A stretch of DNA of 64,000 nucleotides, taken from contig NZ_SHLD01000001.1 in NCBI RefSeq assembly GCF_004217615.1, forward strand, positions 4,712,001 to 4,776,000, given 5' to 3'. This document shows positions 7,982 to 16,243 of the stretch, one piece after another (the first letter of the stretch is position 1; every line of letters starts with the position of its first letter). The stretch is from Micromonospora kangleipakensis. Lineage in GTDB: Bacteria; Actinomycetota; Actinomycetes; Mycobacteriales; Micromonosporaceae. Position numbers and translations under genes: made by a program. The notes beneath the pieces were generated by a model, which was not told where the DNA came from, made no database searches, and saw only the letters and a program-made list of their open reading frames with translations.

Positions 7982-8437
7982 TTAGAAAGGAATCTCCGTA
8001 GCGATGCATGCGTCGTCTGCTATCACCTCCACCGCCAGCTCTACTTCCGCGGCCGATCCGCCGGCGAACACCAGTCGGACTCGGCAACCCCTGCCGTGGC
8101 CGTCTATCACCGATGACCAATCCCATGTGCTGACAATGGCGAAGGACTCCACGAGCGCGAGGTGCCAATCCGGTTGGTTCATGCCGGGCAGTTCGGCGGC
8201 GCTCGTGTCGTCTCCGCCGCAGAGCATCGCGTCGGCGCCAGCGCGATCGCGTTCTTGCACGAGGGTCAGGTATCGGCCGATCTCCTTGTCCGCTTCGCGC
8301 GATTCGTTGCGGTCGGAGTACCGAGCGAACCCAAGCGGCAGCCCGCAGAAGAGGAGCAGGCCAGTCACTACCGCCAGGGTCCAACTGAGCCGGCGAGCCT
8401 TGCTCTTCGGCACGGACTGCGGTGGCGGATTGGACAT
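7982..8437 (-). CDS. Single-pass membrane-anchored hypothetical protein, 151 aa
   Basis: Starts at ATG 8437 with a short basic cytoplasmic tail (PKSKARRLSW) followed by one hydrophobic segment (TLAVVTGLLLFCGLPLGFA, residues about 19-37). The rest is predicted outside the membrane: a charged helix (READKEIGRYLTLVQERDRA) and a beta-rich domain with two Cys (MLCGG and RGCRVRLVFAGG) plus a third near the C-terminus (DDACIATEIPF). The folding resembles small Ntf2-like or lipoprotein-type accessory domains. I do not recognise the exact family. It is monocistronic. Confidence 0.7.
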   Translation of the reverse strand: MSNPPPQSVPKSKARRLSWTLAVVTGLLLFCGLPLGFARYSDRNESREADKEIGRYLTLVQERDRAGADAMLCGGDDTSAAELPGMNQPDWHLALVESFAIVSTWDWSSVIDGHGRGCRVRLVFAGGSAAEVELAVEVIADDACIATEIPF

Positions 8438-8624
8438 GGTGGACGATCACATCGAGGCGGCCGTGCGAAGGATCACGACAGCGCCGGACCGGGTGGATCG
8501 CTACCTACCTATCAGCGTAGAGGGCGGACAATGCACGGACATCGGCAGATCCGGTTGCTCACCGACGAAGGTAGCGCCCGGACTGCGGCAGATCAGCGTG
8601 CTGGAGCCAGCGCACGCTTTCGTC

Positions 8625-8909
8625 ATGCCAACCCGATACTTCCGCCGTCGTTGGGATGACTCGCGGGGCGACGAGTTCGACGGTTGGGGACACTCCGTCT
8701 GGTACTTCGAGGTCGATGACAGCGGCTGGCCTGTCCGCCAAGTGGAGGCGTACGACGCTGGCCCTCTGCTCGGCTACGGGCCCGACCATGAGGAAGACCA
8801 GTATGGAGGTCTGGGTCAGGTCAGCCTTGATGACCCGGAGGAGGACTGGATGGCGTGCATGATCGGCCGAGACGAGTTCGAACGCGCCTGGCACTCGGCC
8901 GGCGAGTAG
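8625..8909 (+). CDS. Conserved actinobacterial orphan protein, 94 aa
   Basis: ATG 8625 gives MPTRYFRRRWDDSRGDEFD, then HSVWYFEVDDSGWPVRQVEA, YDAGPLLGYGPDHEEDQYGG and a C-terminal DRDEFERAW-like tail (IGRDEFERAWHSAGE). I recall close relatives as stand-alone 90-100 residue proteins in actinomycetes, annotated only as hypothetical. The frame stays open upstream to 8004, but that part is antisense to the membrane-protein gene and then passes a GCGGCAGATC repeat remnant, so 8625 is the sensible start. An acidic, aromatic-rich single-domain protein like this could be an immunity or antitoxin-type partner, but this is inference. Confidence 0.7.
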   Translation: MPTRYFRRRWDDSRGDEFDGWGHSVWYFEVDDSGWPVRQVEAYDAGPLLGYGPDHEEDQYGGLGQVSLDDPEEDWMACMIGRDEFERAWHSAGE

Positions 8910-9026
8910 GAGTCGGCGATCGCCATCGGGGCAGGAGCGTGTGCCACGGCATCTGGGGTCACCTACCGTGGCAACGCACCGACGACCGGCGCGCACGCAG
9001 GGCGTGCAGATTAGTGAACGTGGAAC

Positions 9027-9557
9027 TCATGGGGCGAGGGGCGTCGGCCGATCGTCGAGCTCGCGGTGCCAGATCCGCTGCCAGCGTTCCTCGGCGGGAT
9101 AGGCACGCCAGCGTGCGGCGGGGCCGTCCGGATGGACGCCACAGGTCGGGCATGCGCGGTCCGGGCGGCGCCGCTCGATGCCGCATACGAGGCAGTGCGT
9201 GTCGACGCCGATACCGGCCGCGTAACGGTCGAGGACCGCCTGGGCGACCGTGGCGAGCGGTGCCGTCGGGTGGTGCTCAGGGTCGGGACAGTAGGCGATC
9301 CGGGACCAGCCCCACGAGTTCCAGGGCGGGGGCGTCTGTGGGGTTCGCCTGCCAGTCGCCTTCTCTCGTCGCCGTCCGGCGGCATACTCCTGCGCCCGCG
9401 GCAGGACCACGTCGCGTGCCCGTTGTAGCTCGTCAACGGCGCGGACGAGTGCGTCGAGATCGTCGGCGAGCCTGCGTGGGATACGGGCGGAGACGACGAG
9501 GTGGTGCCAGGTGGCACGGAATCCGTACGGAGCACAGTGCAGCGTGCATTCCCGCAA
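9027..9557 (-). CDS. Zinc-finger hypothetical protein
   Basis: About 176 residues if it starts at TTG 9557; the frame stays open to 9695, but the extension is weak. The N-terminus CTLHCAPYGFRATWHHLVVS is distinctive and is followed by a helical arm (LADDLDALVRAVDELQRARD). Next come a tryptophan-rich linker (PPWNSWGWSRIAYCPDPEHH), then HCLVCGIERRRPDRACPTCG. The last part is a clear four-Cys zinc ribbon near residues 130-150. The C-terminus (WRAYPAEERWQRIWHRELDD) is helical. Probably DNA- or RNA-binding, but no function can be assigned. It ends about 120 bases after the previous rightward gene, convergent with it. Confidence 0.65.
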   Translation of the reverse strand: MRECTLHCAPYGFRATWHHLVVSARIPRRLADDLDALVRAVDELQRARDVVLPRAQEYAAGRRREKATGRRTPQTPPPWNSWGWSRIAYCPDPEHHPTAPLATVAQAVLDRYAAGIGVDTHCLVCGIERRRPDRACPTCGVHPDGPAARWRAYPAEERWQRIWHRELDDRPTPLAP

Positions 9558-9810
9558 CGCGTAAAGCCTACGCTGCGGAGAAAGCGTGCTGTCACGGACG
9601 CGGCGCGCCTGCGCAGGGAAGCTGGTCACGGAACCAATCATGGCCCTCTTCGGAAGACGGCACGACCACGTTTCGGTGCCCTGGACGACCCACAACGCGG
9701 GACGAAACGTCCCGGTTCTTACCGGTACCAGCCGGCGATTGCACCACGACGCCTTCCCTGGGGCAGATCCCGATGGCTGTGCGCGCAGCAGAGGCCTTCC
9801 GTTATTGACG

Positions 9811-10221
9811 TCAGATCCACGTCCAAGGACGCATCGCTCTCCACAAACGTCCGCGCCAACGTGCGCGCCGTGGATGGAGGAAGACTTCTATGTCCCCCAG
9901 CGCGTCGTCGGCAGTACCACTGAGGTGTGGGATCGACCGAACTCGGCGCAGCGTGCCGACTACTCGGCCCTCGTCCAGTTGACGATAGACCCTCGCTATA
10001 TGACCCAGACACGTTGCGGCAAGGGCGCTGACCTGATGGTCGTCGTGCGTGAGTAACTGAAGATGCAGTTCCTGTAGCTCTTTCCAGTCCCCGTCGCCGT
10101 ACAGTGCGGTGCCGACCATGGCATTCAGTACGCCGGAAAGATCACCGCGATCGAGTGCTGCGTGCACCTCGGCCGGTGTCGCTGACGGCGGGTTGTGGAA
10201 GACATGATGCTCATGGGGCAT
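9811..10221 (-). CDS. HEAT-like hypothetical protein, immunity-type
   Basis: 136 residues from ATG 10221. A helical hairpin pattern (EVHAALDRGDLSGVLNAMVG; LQELHLQLLTHDDHQVSALA; ATCLGHIARVYRQLD) resembles short HEAT-type immunity proteins of polymorphic-toxin loci, in which a residue/helix repeat stacks against a toxin. The motif ADDALGDIEVFL near the end fits recalled members. The C-terminal 20 residues (HPRRARWRGRLWRAMRPWTW) are basic and may be a non-conserved extension. No toxin gene lies adjacent, so it would be an orphan immunity gene. The assignment rests on general resemblance only. Confidence 0.6.
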   Translation of the reverse strand: MPHEHHVFHNPPSATPAEVHAALDRGDLSGVLNAMVGTALYGDGDWKELQELHLQLLTHDDHQVSALAATCLGHIARVYRQLDEGRVVGTLRRVRSIPHLSGTADDALGDIEVFLHPRRARWRGRLWRAMRPWTWI

Positions 10222-10283
10222 AGGTCACATCCTTGCTCACCCTTGAGCCGGCACAGTGACTCGGATGTTGGGCTCACTCAACT

Positions 10284-10350
10284 CGGCACGACCGGACGCC
10301 GACCCGACCGAGCATCGTGACGTTGCGTAGCGCGCGACTCGCGGCAGAAG
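10284..10350 (+). repeat. 67-bp dispersed repeat, copy B
   Basis: Starts CGGCACGACCGGACGCCGAC and ends CGCGACTCGCGGCAGAAG. It differs from copy A (3440-3506) at two positions by eye. It is intergenic, between the leftward HEAT-like gene and the rightward gene that follows, and it ends about two bases before that gene's earliest possible GTG start. Confidence 0.85.
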
Positions 10351-10414
10351 AGTGAGCCGCCGCGACGCGGGGAGTGGGCGTCAAAACATCGCGACGCCAG
10401 CGGGCGCCAGTGGC

Positions 10415-10852
10415 ATGCTCTTCCCGGTGTTGAGGCAGTTGAATGACGGCGTCGAAATCACCGCCGAGGCGGGGCTTGGGTCCGTCCGTCTTCATAGCGC
10501 CGAGCGGCCGTGGAACGACGAGGTACTCGACCTGCGGTGCGAGCTGGCCGATGACGGCGTCCGTGCTGTGACCTCGGTCCGGACGCTCAATGTCGACAGG
10601 ATCGTTTCGTGGGCAGCCGACCTCGCCGAGTCCTATGAGGGATGGGACGGCCTGCGCGCCTGGGAGTCACTAGAACACGACCTCCGCATCGACGCGACGC
10701 ATGACCGACGAGGTCACGTCAATCTCCGTTTCGTCATCCGGGGCCCTCGGGGCTACGACCCGAGTGCGTGGGAGGCATCCGTCATGGTGACCCTTGACGC
10801 CGGCGAGGACATGCGACGTCTCGTCGCGGAACTCGGCGACCTGGTCTCGTAG
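10415..10852 (+). CDS. DUF6228-like hypothetical protein
   Basis: 145 residues from ATG 10415; a GTG at 10352 directly after the repeat is possible but less convincing. Features: an N-terminal beta-strand segment (MLFPVLRQLNDGVEITAEAG), WAADLAESYEGWDGLRAWES, LEHDLRIDATHDRRGHVNLR, the motif GPRGYDPSAWEASVMVTLDA and a closing helix GEDMRRLVAELGD. From memory this order is that of DUF6228, small actinobacterial proteins that often occur alone or next to toxin-like genes; the name should be confirmed by profile search. Soluble, no signal peptide. An immunity-like role is inference. Confidence 0.65.
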   Translation: MLFPVLRQLNDGVEITAEAGLGSVRLHSAERPWNDEVLDLRCELADDGVRAVTSVRTLNVDRIVSWAADLAESYEGWDGLRAWESLEHDLRIDATHDRRGHVNLRFVIRGPRGYDPSAWEASVMVTLDAGEDMRRLVAELGDLVS

Positions 10853-10991
10853 CGCGGCTCCAAGTCGGAGGCGCGCGATCGGCGGCATGTGAGCGCCGTG
10901 GATCTGTGCGGCATGCCGCAGGCCCTTGTCTGATGGCTCTATCGTGACCCTCGCCGGTCGATGTGGCCGGGCACTGTTTGGGGAGTGTGCG

Positions 10992-11849
10992 GTGGGTCGG
11001 CGGTCGGTCGAGTGGCACGACAACGGCGCGCTGGTGTGGACACGGCGCCTGACGCTGATCGTGTCGGGTGTTGGGCTCGCGCTGTTGGGTGTTGCGGTGG
11101 TGTTGTGGGCGACCCGCACCCCGGCCGAGGCGGCCCGTGGGGACGCGGGATACGGGCTCCCAGCAACGTTCGGCGCGGTCGCCCTCATCGTGGCGGTTGC
11201 CGGGCGGATCAGCTCAGCAAGTGCGTTGCGCTACCGCAACGCGTCTCTTCCACCGGTACCAGCACCGTCCGCGGTGGTACACCACGTCGAGGCGCGGTCA
11301 TGCTCGGTGCACCGCCGCAGCGGCATCGCCTATCTGATGATGGCTATCACTGGTGGTGGGCTCGTCTTGGCCGCTCTCGTTAACTGGGACACCCAGCCCC
11401 GCCTGGGCAGCCTGCTCGAACTGGTGCTGGCGGCCGCCTGTGCCGCTGGCTGCTACCTGGCCGGGCCGGCGGCCCGGTTCGTCATGACACCCCGGCACCT
11501 GCACATCGACACAGCGCTGCACCGGATCAGCGTGCCCCGTCACCTGCTCGGTCAGTTCTCCCGCCGCGGTGTCGAGGTCCGTCTCGACCTGACCAATGGC
11601 GACCACGTGTACTTCCGGGTCGACTCACCGCTGTGGGACCTGCGTGGGGGTCAGTACCGTACCAATGGCCGCTGCCAGGTGCGCACGGTCGAACGGATCG
11701 TCGCGATGCTGGGCGAGGTACCGCCCGCCACTCACACCGATGACGCGGTTGTCACCACCACCCGGGTCGGCATGATCGCTCTCGCGGTCGGGGCCGGAAT
11801 ACTGCCGGCCGCAGCTATCGTCCTGATTTGGCGCATCCGTTGGGAGTGA
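10992..11849 (+). CDS. Four-helix membrane protein whose 3' end runs into an IS110 remnant
   Basis: About 285 residues from GTG 10992 (the frame is open from 10926). It has two N-terminal membrane segments (LTLIVSGVGLALLGVAVVLW; ATFGAVALIVAVAGRIS), another pair near residues 115-160 (YLMMAITGGGLVLAALVNW; LLELVLAAACAAGCYLAG), a soluble domain (RFVMTPRHLHIDTALHRISV), and a last segment near the C-terminus (VGMIALAVGAGILPAAAIVL). The final codons (WRIRWE) overlap DNA that encodes IS110 residues in another frame from about 11825, so the native C-terminus was probably replaced when the IS arrived. Function unknown. Confidence 0.6.
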   Translation: MGRRSVEWHDNGALVWTRRLTLIVSGVGLALLGVAVVLWATRTPAEAARGDAGYGLPATFGAVALIVAVAGRISSASALRYRNASLPPVPAPSAVVHHVEARSCSVHRRSGIAYLMMAITGGGLVLAALVNWDTQPRLGSLLELVLAAACAAGCYLAGPAARFVMTPRHLHIDTALHRISVPRHLLGQFSRRGVEVRLDLTNGDHVYFRVDSPLWDLRGGQYRTNGRCQVRTVERIVAMLGEVPPATHTDDAVVTTTRVGMIALAVGAGILPAAAIVLIWRIRWE

Positions 11850-12237
11850 AAGGGTTCGCCTACCGGCGGGTGAAGAATGATGCCCGTGATGCCGCGGACC
11901 TGGCGGATCTGCTGCGGATGGGCAGGTTGCCGGAGGCGTATCCGGCGCCGCCGGCGGTGCGCGAGTTGCGGGAGCTGGTGCGGTATCGGGCCAAGCTGGT
12001 CGCGTGGCGCAGCGGGTTGAAGGCATCGGTGCATGCGGTGTTGGCCAAGCAGGGCGTGCACATCTCCGTGTCGGATCTGTTCGGCGTCGGCGGGCGGGAA
12101 CTGCTGTCCTGCGCACCGCTGGACGGGGCGTATCGGGGTCGGGTGGACTCACTGTGCCGGCTGATCGACGCGGTTGACTTCGAGATCGACGCGGTCGGCG
12201 GACCGATCCGGGCCAGACTCGCCGGGCATCGCGGCTA

Positions 12238-13685
12238 GAGCAATGCTTGAAACCTGTGGATGACCTTGGGAGGGGCGTACCTTCCCGGGGATAGCCGATG
12301 AAGGTTTCCAGCAAGGCCCGCGCCTGCCAGCGCGGGTCGGGAAGGTACGCCCGTGCTCACGGTAGTCAACCCTGATGACCCCACGCCAGCGACCGGATCG
12401 GTCCCGGCCGGGACGGGTGGGTCGTTGATCGACGAGATCGTGCGGGACGGTGCCCGCAGGATGCTCGCCGCTGCCCTCGAAGCCGAGGTCGCTTCGTATA
12501 TCGCGGCGCACACCGGCGACGTCGACGATGCCGGGCGGCGGTTGGTCGTGCGTAACGGTCACGCCCAGCCGCGGAAGGTCCTGACCGCGGCCGGGGCGGT
12601 GGAGGTCGCCGCGCCGCGGGTCAACGACAAACGCGTCGACGATGCCGGCGAGCGTCAGCGGTACTCGTCGGCGATCCTGCCGGCGTGGTGCCGTAAGTCG
12701 CCGAAGATCACCGAGGTGTTACCGCTGCTCTACCTGCATGGCCTGTCGTCGCAGGATTTCGCCCCCGCGCTGGAGAACTTCCTCGGCACCGGCTCGGGAC
12801 TGTCCGCGGCGGTGATCACCCGGCTGACGGTGAAGTGGCAGGACGAGGCCCGCCAGTTCGCCGACCGCGACCTCTCGGGTGTGGACTATGTCTACCTGTG
12901 GGCGGACGGGGTGCACCTCAACGTGCGCCTCGACGAGGAGAAACTGTGCCTGCTCGTCATGATCGGCGTCCGCGTCGACGGCACCAAGGAACTCATCGCC
13001 CTGGCCGAGGGCTACCGCGAGTCGTCCGGCTCCTGGGCGGACCTGCTCCGCGACTGCAAACGCCGCGGGATGCGCGCCCCGGTCCTGGCCGTCGGCGACG
13101 GCGCGCTCGGCTTCTGGTCGGCGTTACGTGAGGTGTTGCCCGAAACCCGTGAGCAGCGCTGCTGGTTCCACAAGATCGGCAACGTCCTCGCGGCGCTGCC
13201 GAAGTCCGCGCATCCCGGCGCGAAGAAGGCCCTCGCCGAGGTCTGGAACGCCGAGGACCGCGACCACGCCCGCCGCGCCGTCGCCGCGTTCAAGCTCGCC
13301 TACGGCGCCAAGTTCGCCAAGGCCGTCGCCAAGGTCACCGACGACCTCGACGAGCTCCTCGCGTTCTACGACTACCCCGCCGAGCACTGGGTGCACCTGC
13401 GCACCACGAACCCGATCGAGTCGACGTTCGCGACCGTGCGGCACCGCACGAAGGTCACCAAGGGCCCTGGATCGAAGGCCGCCGGTCTGGCCATGGCGTT
13501 CAAACTCATCGAGGCCGCCCAGGCCCGGTGGCGGGCGGTCAACGCACCACACCTTGTCGCCCTCGTCCGCGCCGGCGCCCGCTTCGAACGCGGCCACCTC
13601 GTCGAACGGACAGATCAGGAACCCACCACCATCACTGCCGCAGCCTGATCAAAGATTTCTCATCCACAAGTCTTGACGATTGCTC
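12238..13685 (+). mobile_element. IS256-family insertion sequence, 1448 bp, with 9-bp target duplication
   Basis: Ends are inverted repeats that begin GAGCAAT and share GTGGATGA at positions 19-26 on both sides. The flanks carry the direct repeat TCGCGGCTA (12229-12237 and 13686-13694). The element contains one intact transposase gene. The clean duplication indicates a recent simple insertion into the IS110 gene. Confidence 0.9.
12353..13648 (+). CDS. IS256/Mutator-family transposase
   Basis: 431 residues, GTG start at 12353, full length for the family. The DDE catalytic set is visible: first Asp in YVYLWADGVHLNVRLDEEKL, second Asp in VLAVGDGALGFWSALREVLP, the conserved C-x2-H in QRCWFHKIGNVL, and the Glu in TTNPIESTFATVRHRTK. 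The N-terminal part (MLAAALEAEVASYIAAHTGD) matches the family's DNA-binding region. It is the only gene of its element and appears intact, so it could still be mobile. Confidence 0.93.
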   Translation: MLTVVNPDDPTPATGSVPAGTGGSLIDEIVRDGARRMLAAALEAEVASYIAAHTGDVDDAGRRLVVRNGHAQPRKVLTAAGAVEVAAPRVNDKRVDDAGERQRYSSAILPAWCRKSPKITEVLPLLYLHGLSSQDFAPALENFLGTGSGLSAAVITRLTVKWQDEARQFADRDLSGVDYVYLWADGVHLNVRLDEEKLCLLVMIGVRVDGTKELIALAEGYRESSGSWADLLRDCKRRGMRAPVLAVGDGALGFWSALREVLPETREQRCWFHKIGNVLAALPKSAHPGAKKALAEVWNAEDRDHARRAVAAFKLAYGAKFAKAVAKVTDDLDELLAFYDYPAEHWVHLRTTNPIESTFATVRHRTKVTKGPGSKAAGLAMAFKLIEAAQARWRAVNAPHLVALVRAGARFERGHLVERTDQEPTTITAAA

Positions 13686-14082
13686 TCGCGGCTATACCGC
13701 TATCCAGGCCATCCCTGGTGTCGGCCCGGTCCTGGCGGCGGTGTTCGTCGCCGAGATCGGCGAGGTCGACCGGTTCCCCGGCCCGGCGCAACTCGCCTCG
13801 TGGGCCGGACTGACCCCACGCCACCGCGAGTCCGACCTCGTCGTGCACCGGGGACGGATCACCAAGCAGGGCTCCACCCTCGTGCGGTGGGCCGCCGTCG
13901 AGGCCGCCCACGGCGTCCCACACGCCGCCGGCTGGTTGACCTCCACCCGCGCCCGCGTCGCTGAGCGACGCGGACGCAACATCGCCACCGTCGCGGTGGC
14001 CCGCAAGCTGCTCACCCTCGTCTACTACGGCCTGCGCGACGGGCACATCCGCGCCCTCGCACCGGCCCGAGCGGCGGCGTGA

Positions 14083-14528
14083 GCAGGTTCGGACGTGACC
14101 GGACGTGACCGGACGCGTGGTCGTGCTGTGTCTGACCCCCGTCGGCCGACGGCGAGGCCGCCCGCTTGATTGACCCCGTCCGGTCACGGTCGCAAACCAC
14201 CATGCCCCGACTCTCCGTGGGCGAATGGATGACCGGCAGCCGAACCCATCGGCCTGCCCTTCCGGCATCGGTCGGAACCTGGCGACGCGACCACCCACAA
14301 CGCCTTCCGGCATCACGAGCATGGCGCGCACGGCGCCGGCGTCGAGGCCAAGCCCCTGCGGGGTGGGCCTACGGCCCAGCCATTGACCCCGGCACCGCAC
14401 ACACGCCTGCCCAAAACCCATTGCCGGAACCGGAAAAACCAACGTCAGCAGGTCAAAACCAGAGACTTGACCGGCCCCGCTCCTTCATGGATGACACAGA
14501 GGGGTGCCAGATCCGCTCGTTGTGGTCG
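14083..14528. other. Gene-poor stretch after the IS110 remnant
   Basis: Holds the tandem GGACGTGACC, GGACGTGACC, GGACGCGTGG at about 14090-14119, probably part of the IS110 3' end or its target. The open frames crossing this stretch are arginine/proline-rich shadows. I see no gene. Confidence 0.45.
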
Positions 14529-14932
14529 CTACGTTCCAGAGGCCATGTAGGCGGCGAGGATGTAGTTGGGGTGCCGGTCGAGGTTCTTGCGGGCGCGGTC
14601 GTAGCGCATGGTGGTGCGAGGGTCGGCGTGACGAGCGGCGATCTGTACGTCGCACAGGCTGACGCCAGCGTCGAGCATGGTTGTGACGAAGGTGTGGCGC
14701 AGCATGTGCGGGTGCATCCTTGGCATCCGTATCCCGGCGCTGGCCGCCAGGTGCTTGAGTCGGCGGGTTGCCACGTGTCGGTCCATCCGCGCCCCGAGGG
14801 TGTTTCGAAGGATCGGCCCGGTGGTGCGGTCGTCGACGGCCTGGTCGATGGCTCGGGCCACCGCGGGTGGCAGCGGGACGAGCACAACCTTGGCACCCTT
14901 GCCGCGCACGCGCACTACCCGGTGGCCGTGCT
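14529..14932 (-). pseudogene. Tyrosine recombinase (integrase), C-terminal half
   Basis: Encodes the catalytic end of a XerC/D-like integrase: EEHGHRVVRVRGKGAKVV with the active-site Lys, HPHMLRHTFVTTMLDAG with the HxxR pair, ARHADPRTTMRYDRARKN with the second His and the nucleophilic Tyr. The front of the gene is on the far side of the IS3 pair (17528-18036). Joining the halves at the CGAGG target duplication restores the frame (LGE then EHGH). With the pair removed this would be a normal integrase of about 310 residues. The half itself has no proper start. Confidence 0.9.
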
Positions 14933-15056
14933 CCTCGGGGCTTGACCCCTGATCCTGGACACGGGGTTTATGCGGCGGGGGCCAGCGTAGCCGGTGCCGG
15001 TCGGGCGTGCCATTCCCCTCGTAGCGTGGAGGCCAGAGCTTGAGGGATAGAGGTTC

Positions 15057-15356
15057 ATGGCTGAGACGAGACGCCAGTTCGATCCGGAGTTCCGGGCGGG
15101 CGCGGTGCGCATCGTGCGGGAGACCGGGAAGTCGATCGCGCAGGTCGCGCGTGACCTGGGGATCAACGACGGCACCCTTGCCAACTGGGTGAAGAAGGAC
15201 CGCGAGACTCGCGGTGAGGCCGCTGCCGGGCAGTTGTCGGAGGACGAGCGGGCGGAGCTGGCCCGGCTGCGGCGGGAGAACGCGGAGCTGGCGATGGAGC
15301 GTGATGTCCTCAAGCGATCCGTGGTCCTGTGGGTCAAGGAAGCGACGGGCCGGTGA
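15057..15356 (+). CDS. IS3-family OrfA (left element)
   Basis: 99 residues from ATG 15057. Helix-turn-helix N-terminus ([20 protein letters not shown], then [20 protein letters not shown]) and a leucine-zipper-like C-terminus ([20 protein letters not shown]), the standard OrfA layout. Its stop overlaps the GTG of orfB by four bases. The frames are also placed for a -1 shift, so either coupling or programmed frameshifting could make the fused transposase. Confidence 0.9.
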   Translation: MAETRRQFDPEFRAGAVRIVRETGKSIAQVARDLGINDGTLANWVKKDRETRGEAAAGQLSEDERAELARLRRENAELAMERDVLKRSVVLWVKEATGR

Positions 15357-16243
15357 GCGTGGCCGGGTTCATCGCTTCCCAGAGGACCGAGCATGACGTG
15401 CCGCACGCGATCGCCTGCCGGGCCCTCGGAGTGTCCGAGTCGTGGTTCTACAAATGGCGCGACCGGCCGCCAACGCCCCGCGATGATCGGCGTGCCCGGC
15501 TGGCAGCCGCGGTCACGAAGGTCTTCGACGACTCGGGCGGCACCTACGGCAGCCCGCGCATCGGGATCGAGCTGCGCGAGCAGGGCTGGCAGGTCTCCGA
15601 CAACACGATCGCGCAGCTCATGGCCGAGTTCGGCCTGGCCGCCCGTATCAAGCGCCGCCGGCGCAGCCTGACCCGCCAGGGCAAACGTCCGGCCGCACCG
15701 GACCTGGTCAAGCGGGTGTTCACCGCGCCGGCGCCGGATGTCGCCTGGTGCGGCGACATGACCGAGATCCGCACCGACGAGGGCAAGCTCTATCTGGCCA
15801 CTGTCATCGACCTGTACTCGCGCCGGATCCTCGGCTACGCGATGGGCGCCCACCACGACGCCGGGCTGGTCGTCGCAGCGCTGAACATGGCCGCCGTCAC
15901 CCGCGGCGGCCGCGTGGAAGGGGTGATCTTTCACAGCGACAGGGGCAGCGAGTACACCTCGGCCGACTTTGCCCGGGCCTGCGCCCGATGGAAGGTACGC
16001 CAGTCGATGGGCCGGGTCGGGTCCTGCTTCGACAACGCCGTCGCCGAGGCCACCTTCTCCACCATCAAGGTCGAGTACGTCCACCGCCGCCACTTCCGCA
16101 CCCGCACCGAAGCCCGCCTGAAGATCGCCACCTGGATCACCGACTTCTACAACCAGCGCCGCCGGCACTCCGTCTGCGACTGGCGCTCACCCATCGACTA
16201 CGAACGATCAGAGACCCGCGCCCTGGAGGCCCAGGCCGCATAA
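15353..16243 (+). CDS. IS3-family OrfB, DDE integrase-type transposase (left element)
   Basis: About 296 residues from GTG 15353 (the frame opens at 15329). The helical front ([20 protein letters not shown]) is followed by the retroviral-integrase-like core: first Asp in [20 protein letters not shown], second in [20 protein letters not shown], and the Glu in [20 protein letters not shown]. The C-terminus [20 protein letters not shown] is typical. It looks intact and appears complete up to its TAA at 16241-16243. Confidence 0.92.
   Translation: MSVAGFIASQRTEHDVPHAIACRALGVSESWFYKWRDRPPTPRDDRRARLAAAVTKVFDDSGGTYGSPRIGIELREQGWQVSDNTIAQLMAEFGLAARIKRRRRSLTRQGKRPAAPDLVKRVFTAPAPDVAWCGDMTEIRTDEGKLYLATVIDLYSRRILGYAMGAHHDAGLVVAALNMAAVTRGGRVEGVIFHSDRGSEYTSADFARACARWKVRQSMGRVGSCFDNAVAEATFSTIKVEYVHRRHFRTRTEARLKIATWITDFYNQRRRHSVCDWRSPIDYERSETRALEAQAA

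Larger units (their letters stand above)
11825..14082 (+). mobile_element. 5'-truncated IS110-family transposase gene interrupted by an IS256-family element
   Basis: The first part (11828-12237) encodes the DEDD-domain middle of an IS110 transposase (AYRRVKNDARDAADLADLLR; LKASVHAVLAKQGVHISVSD). The second part (13695-14082) encodes the C-terminal Transposase_20 region (AIQAIPGVGPVLAAVFVAEI; GPAQLASWAGLTPRHRESD). Removing 12238-13685 plus one copy of a 9-bp duplication joins the parts in frame (GHRG then YTAIQ). About 100 N-terminal residues are missing, so the copy was already truncated at about 11825 or was truncated later. The gene is inactive twice over. Confidence 0.88.

Noticed and set aside
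14166..14945. Rightward 259-codon frame across the integrase half
   Set aside because: It is antisense to the clear integrase catalytic motifs and is otherwise low complexity.
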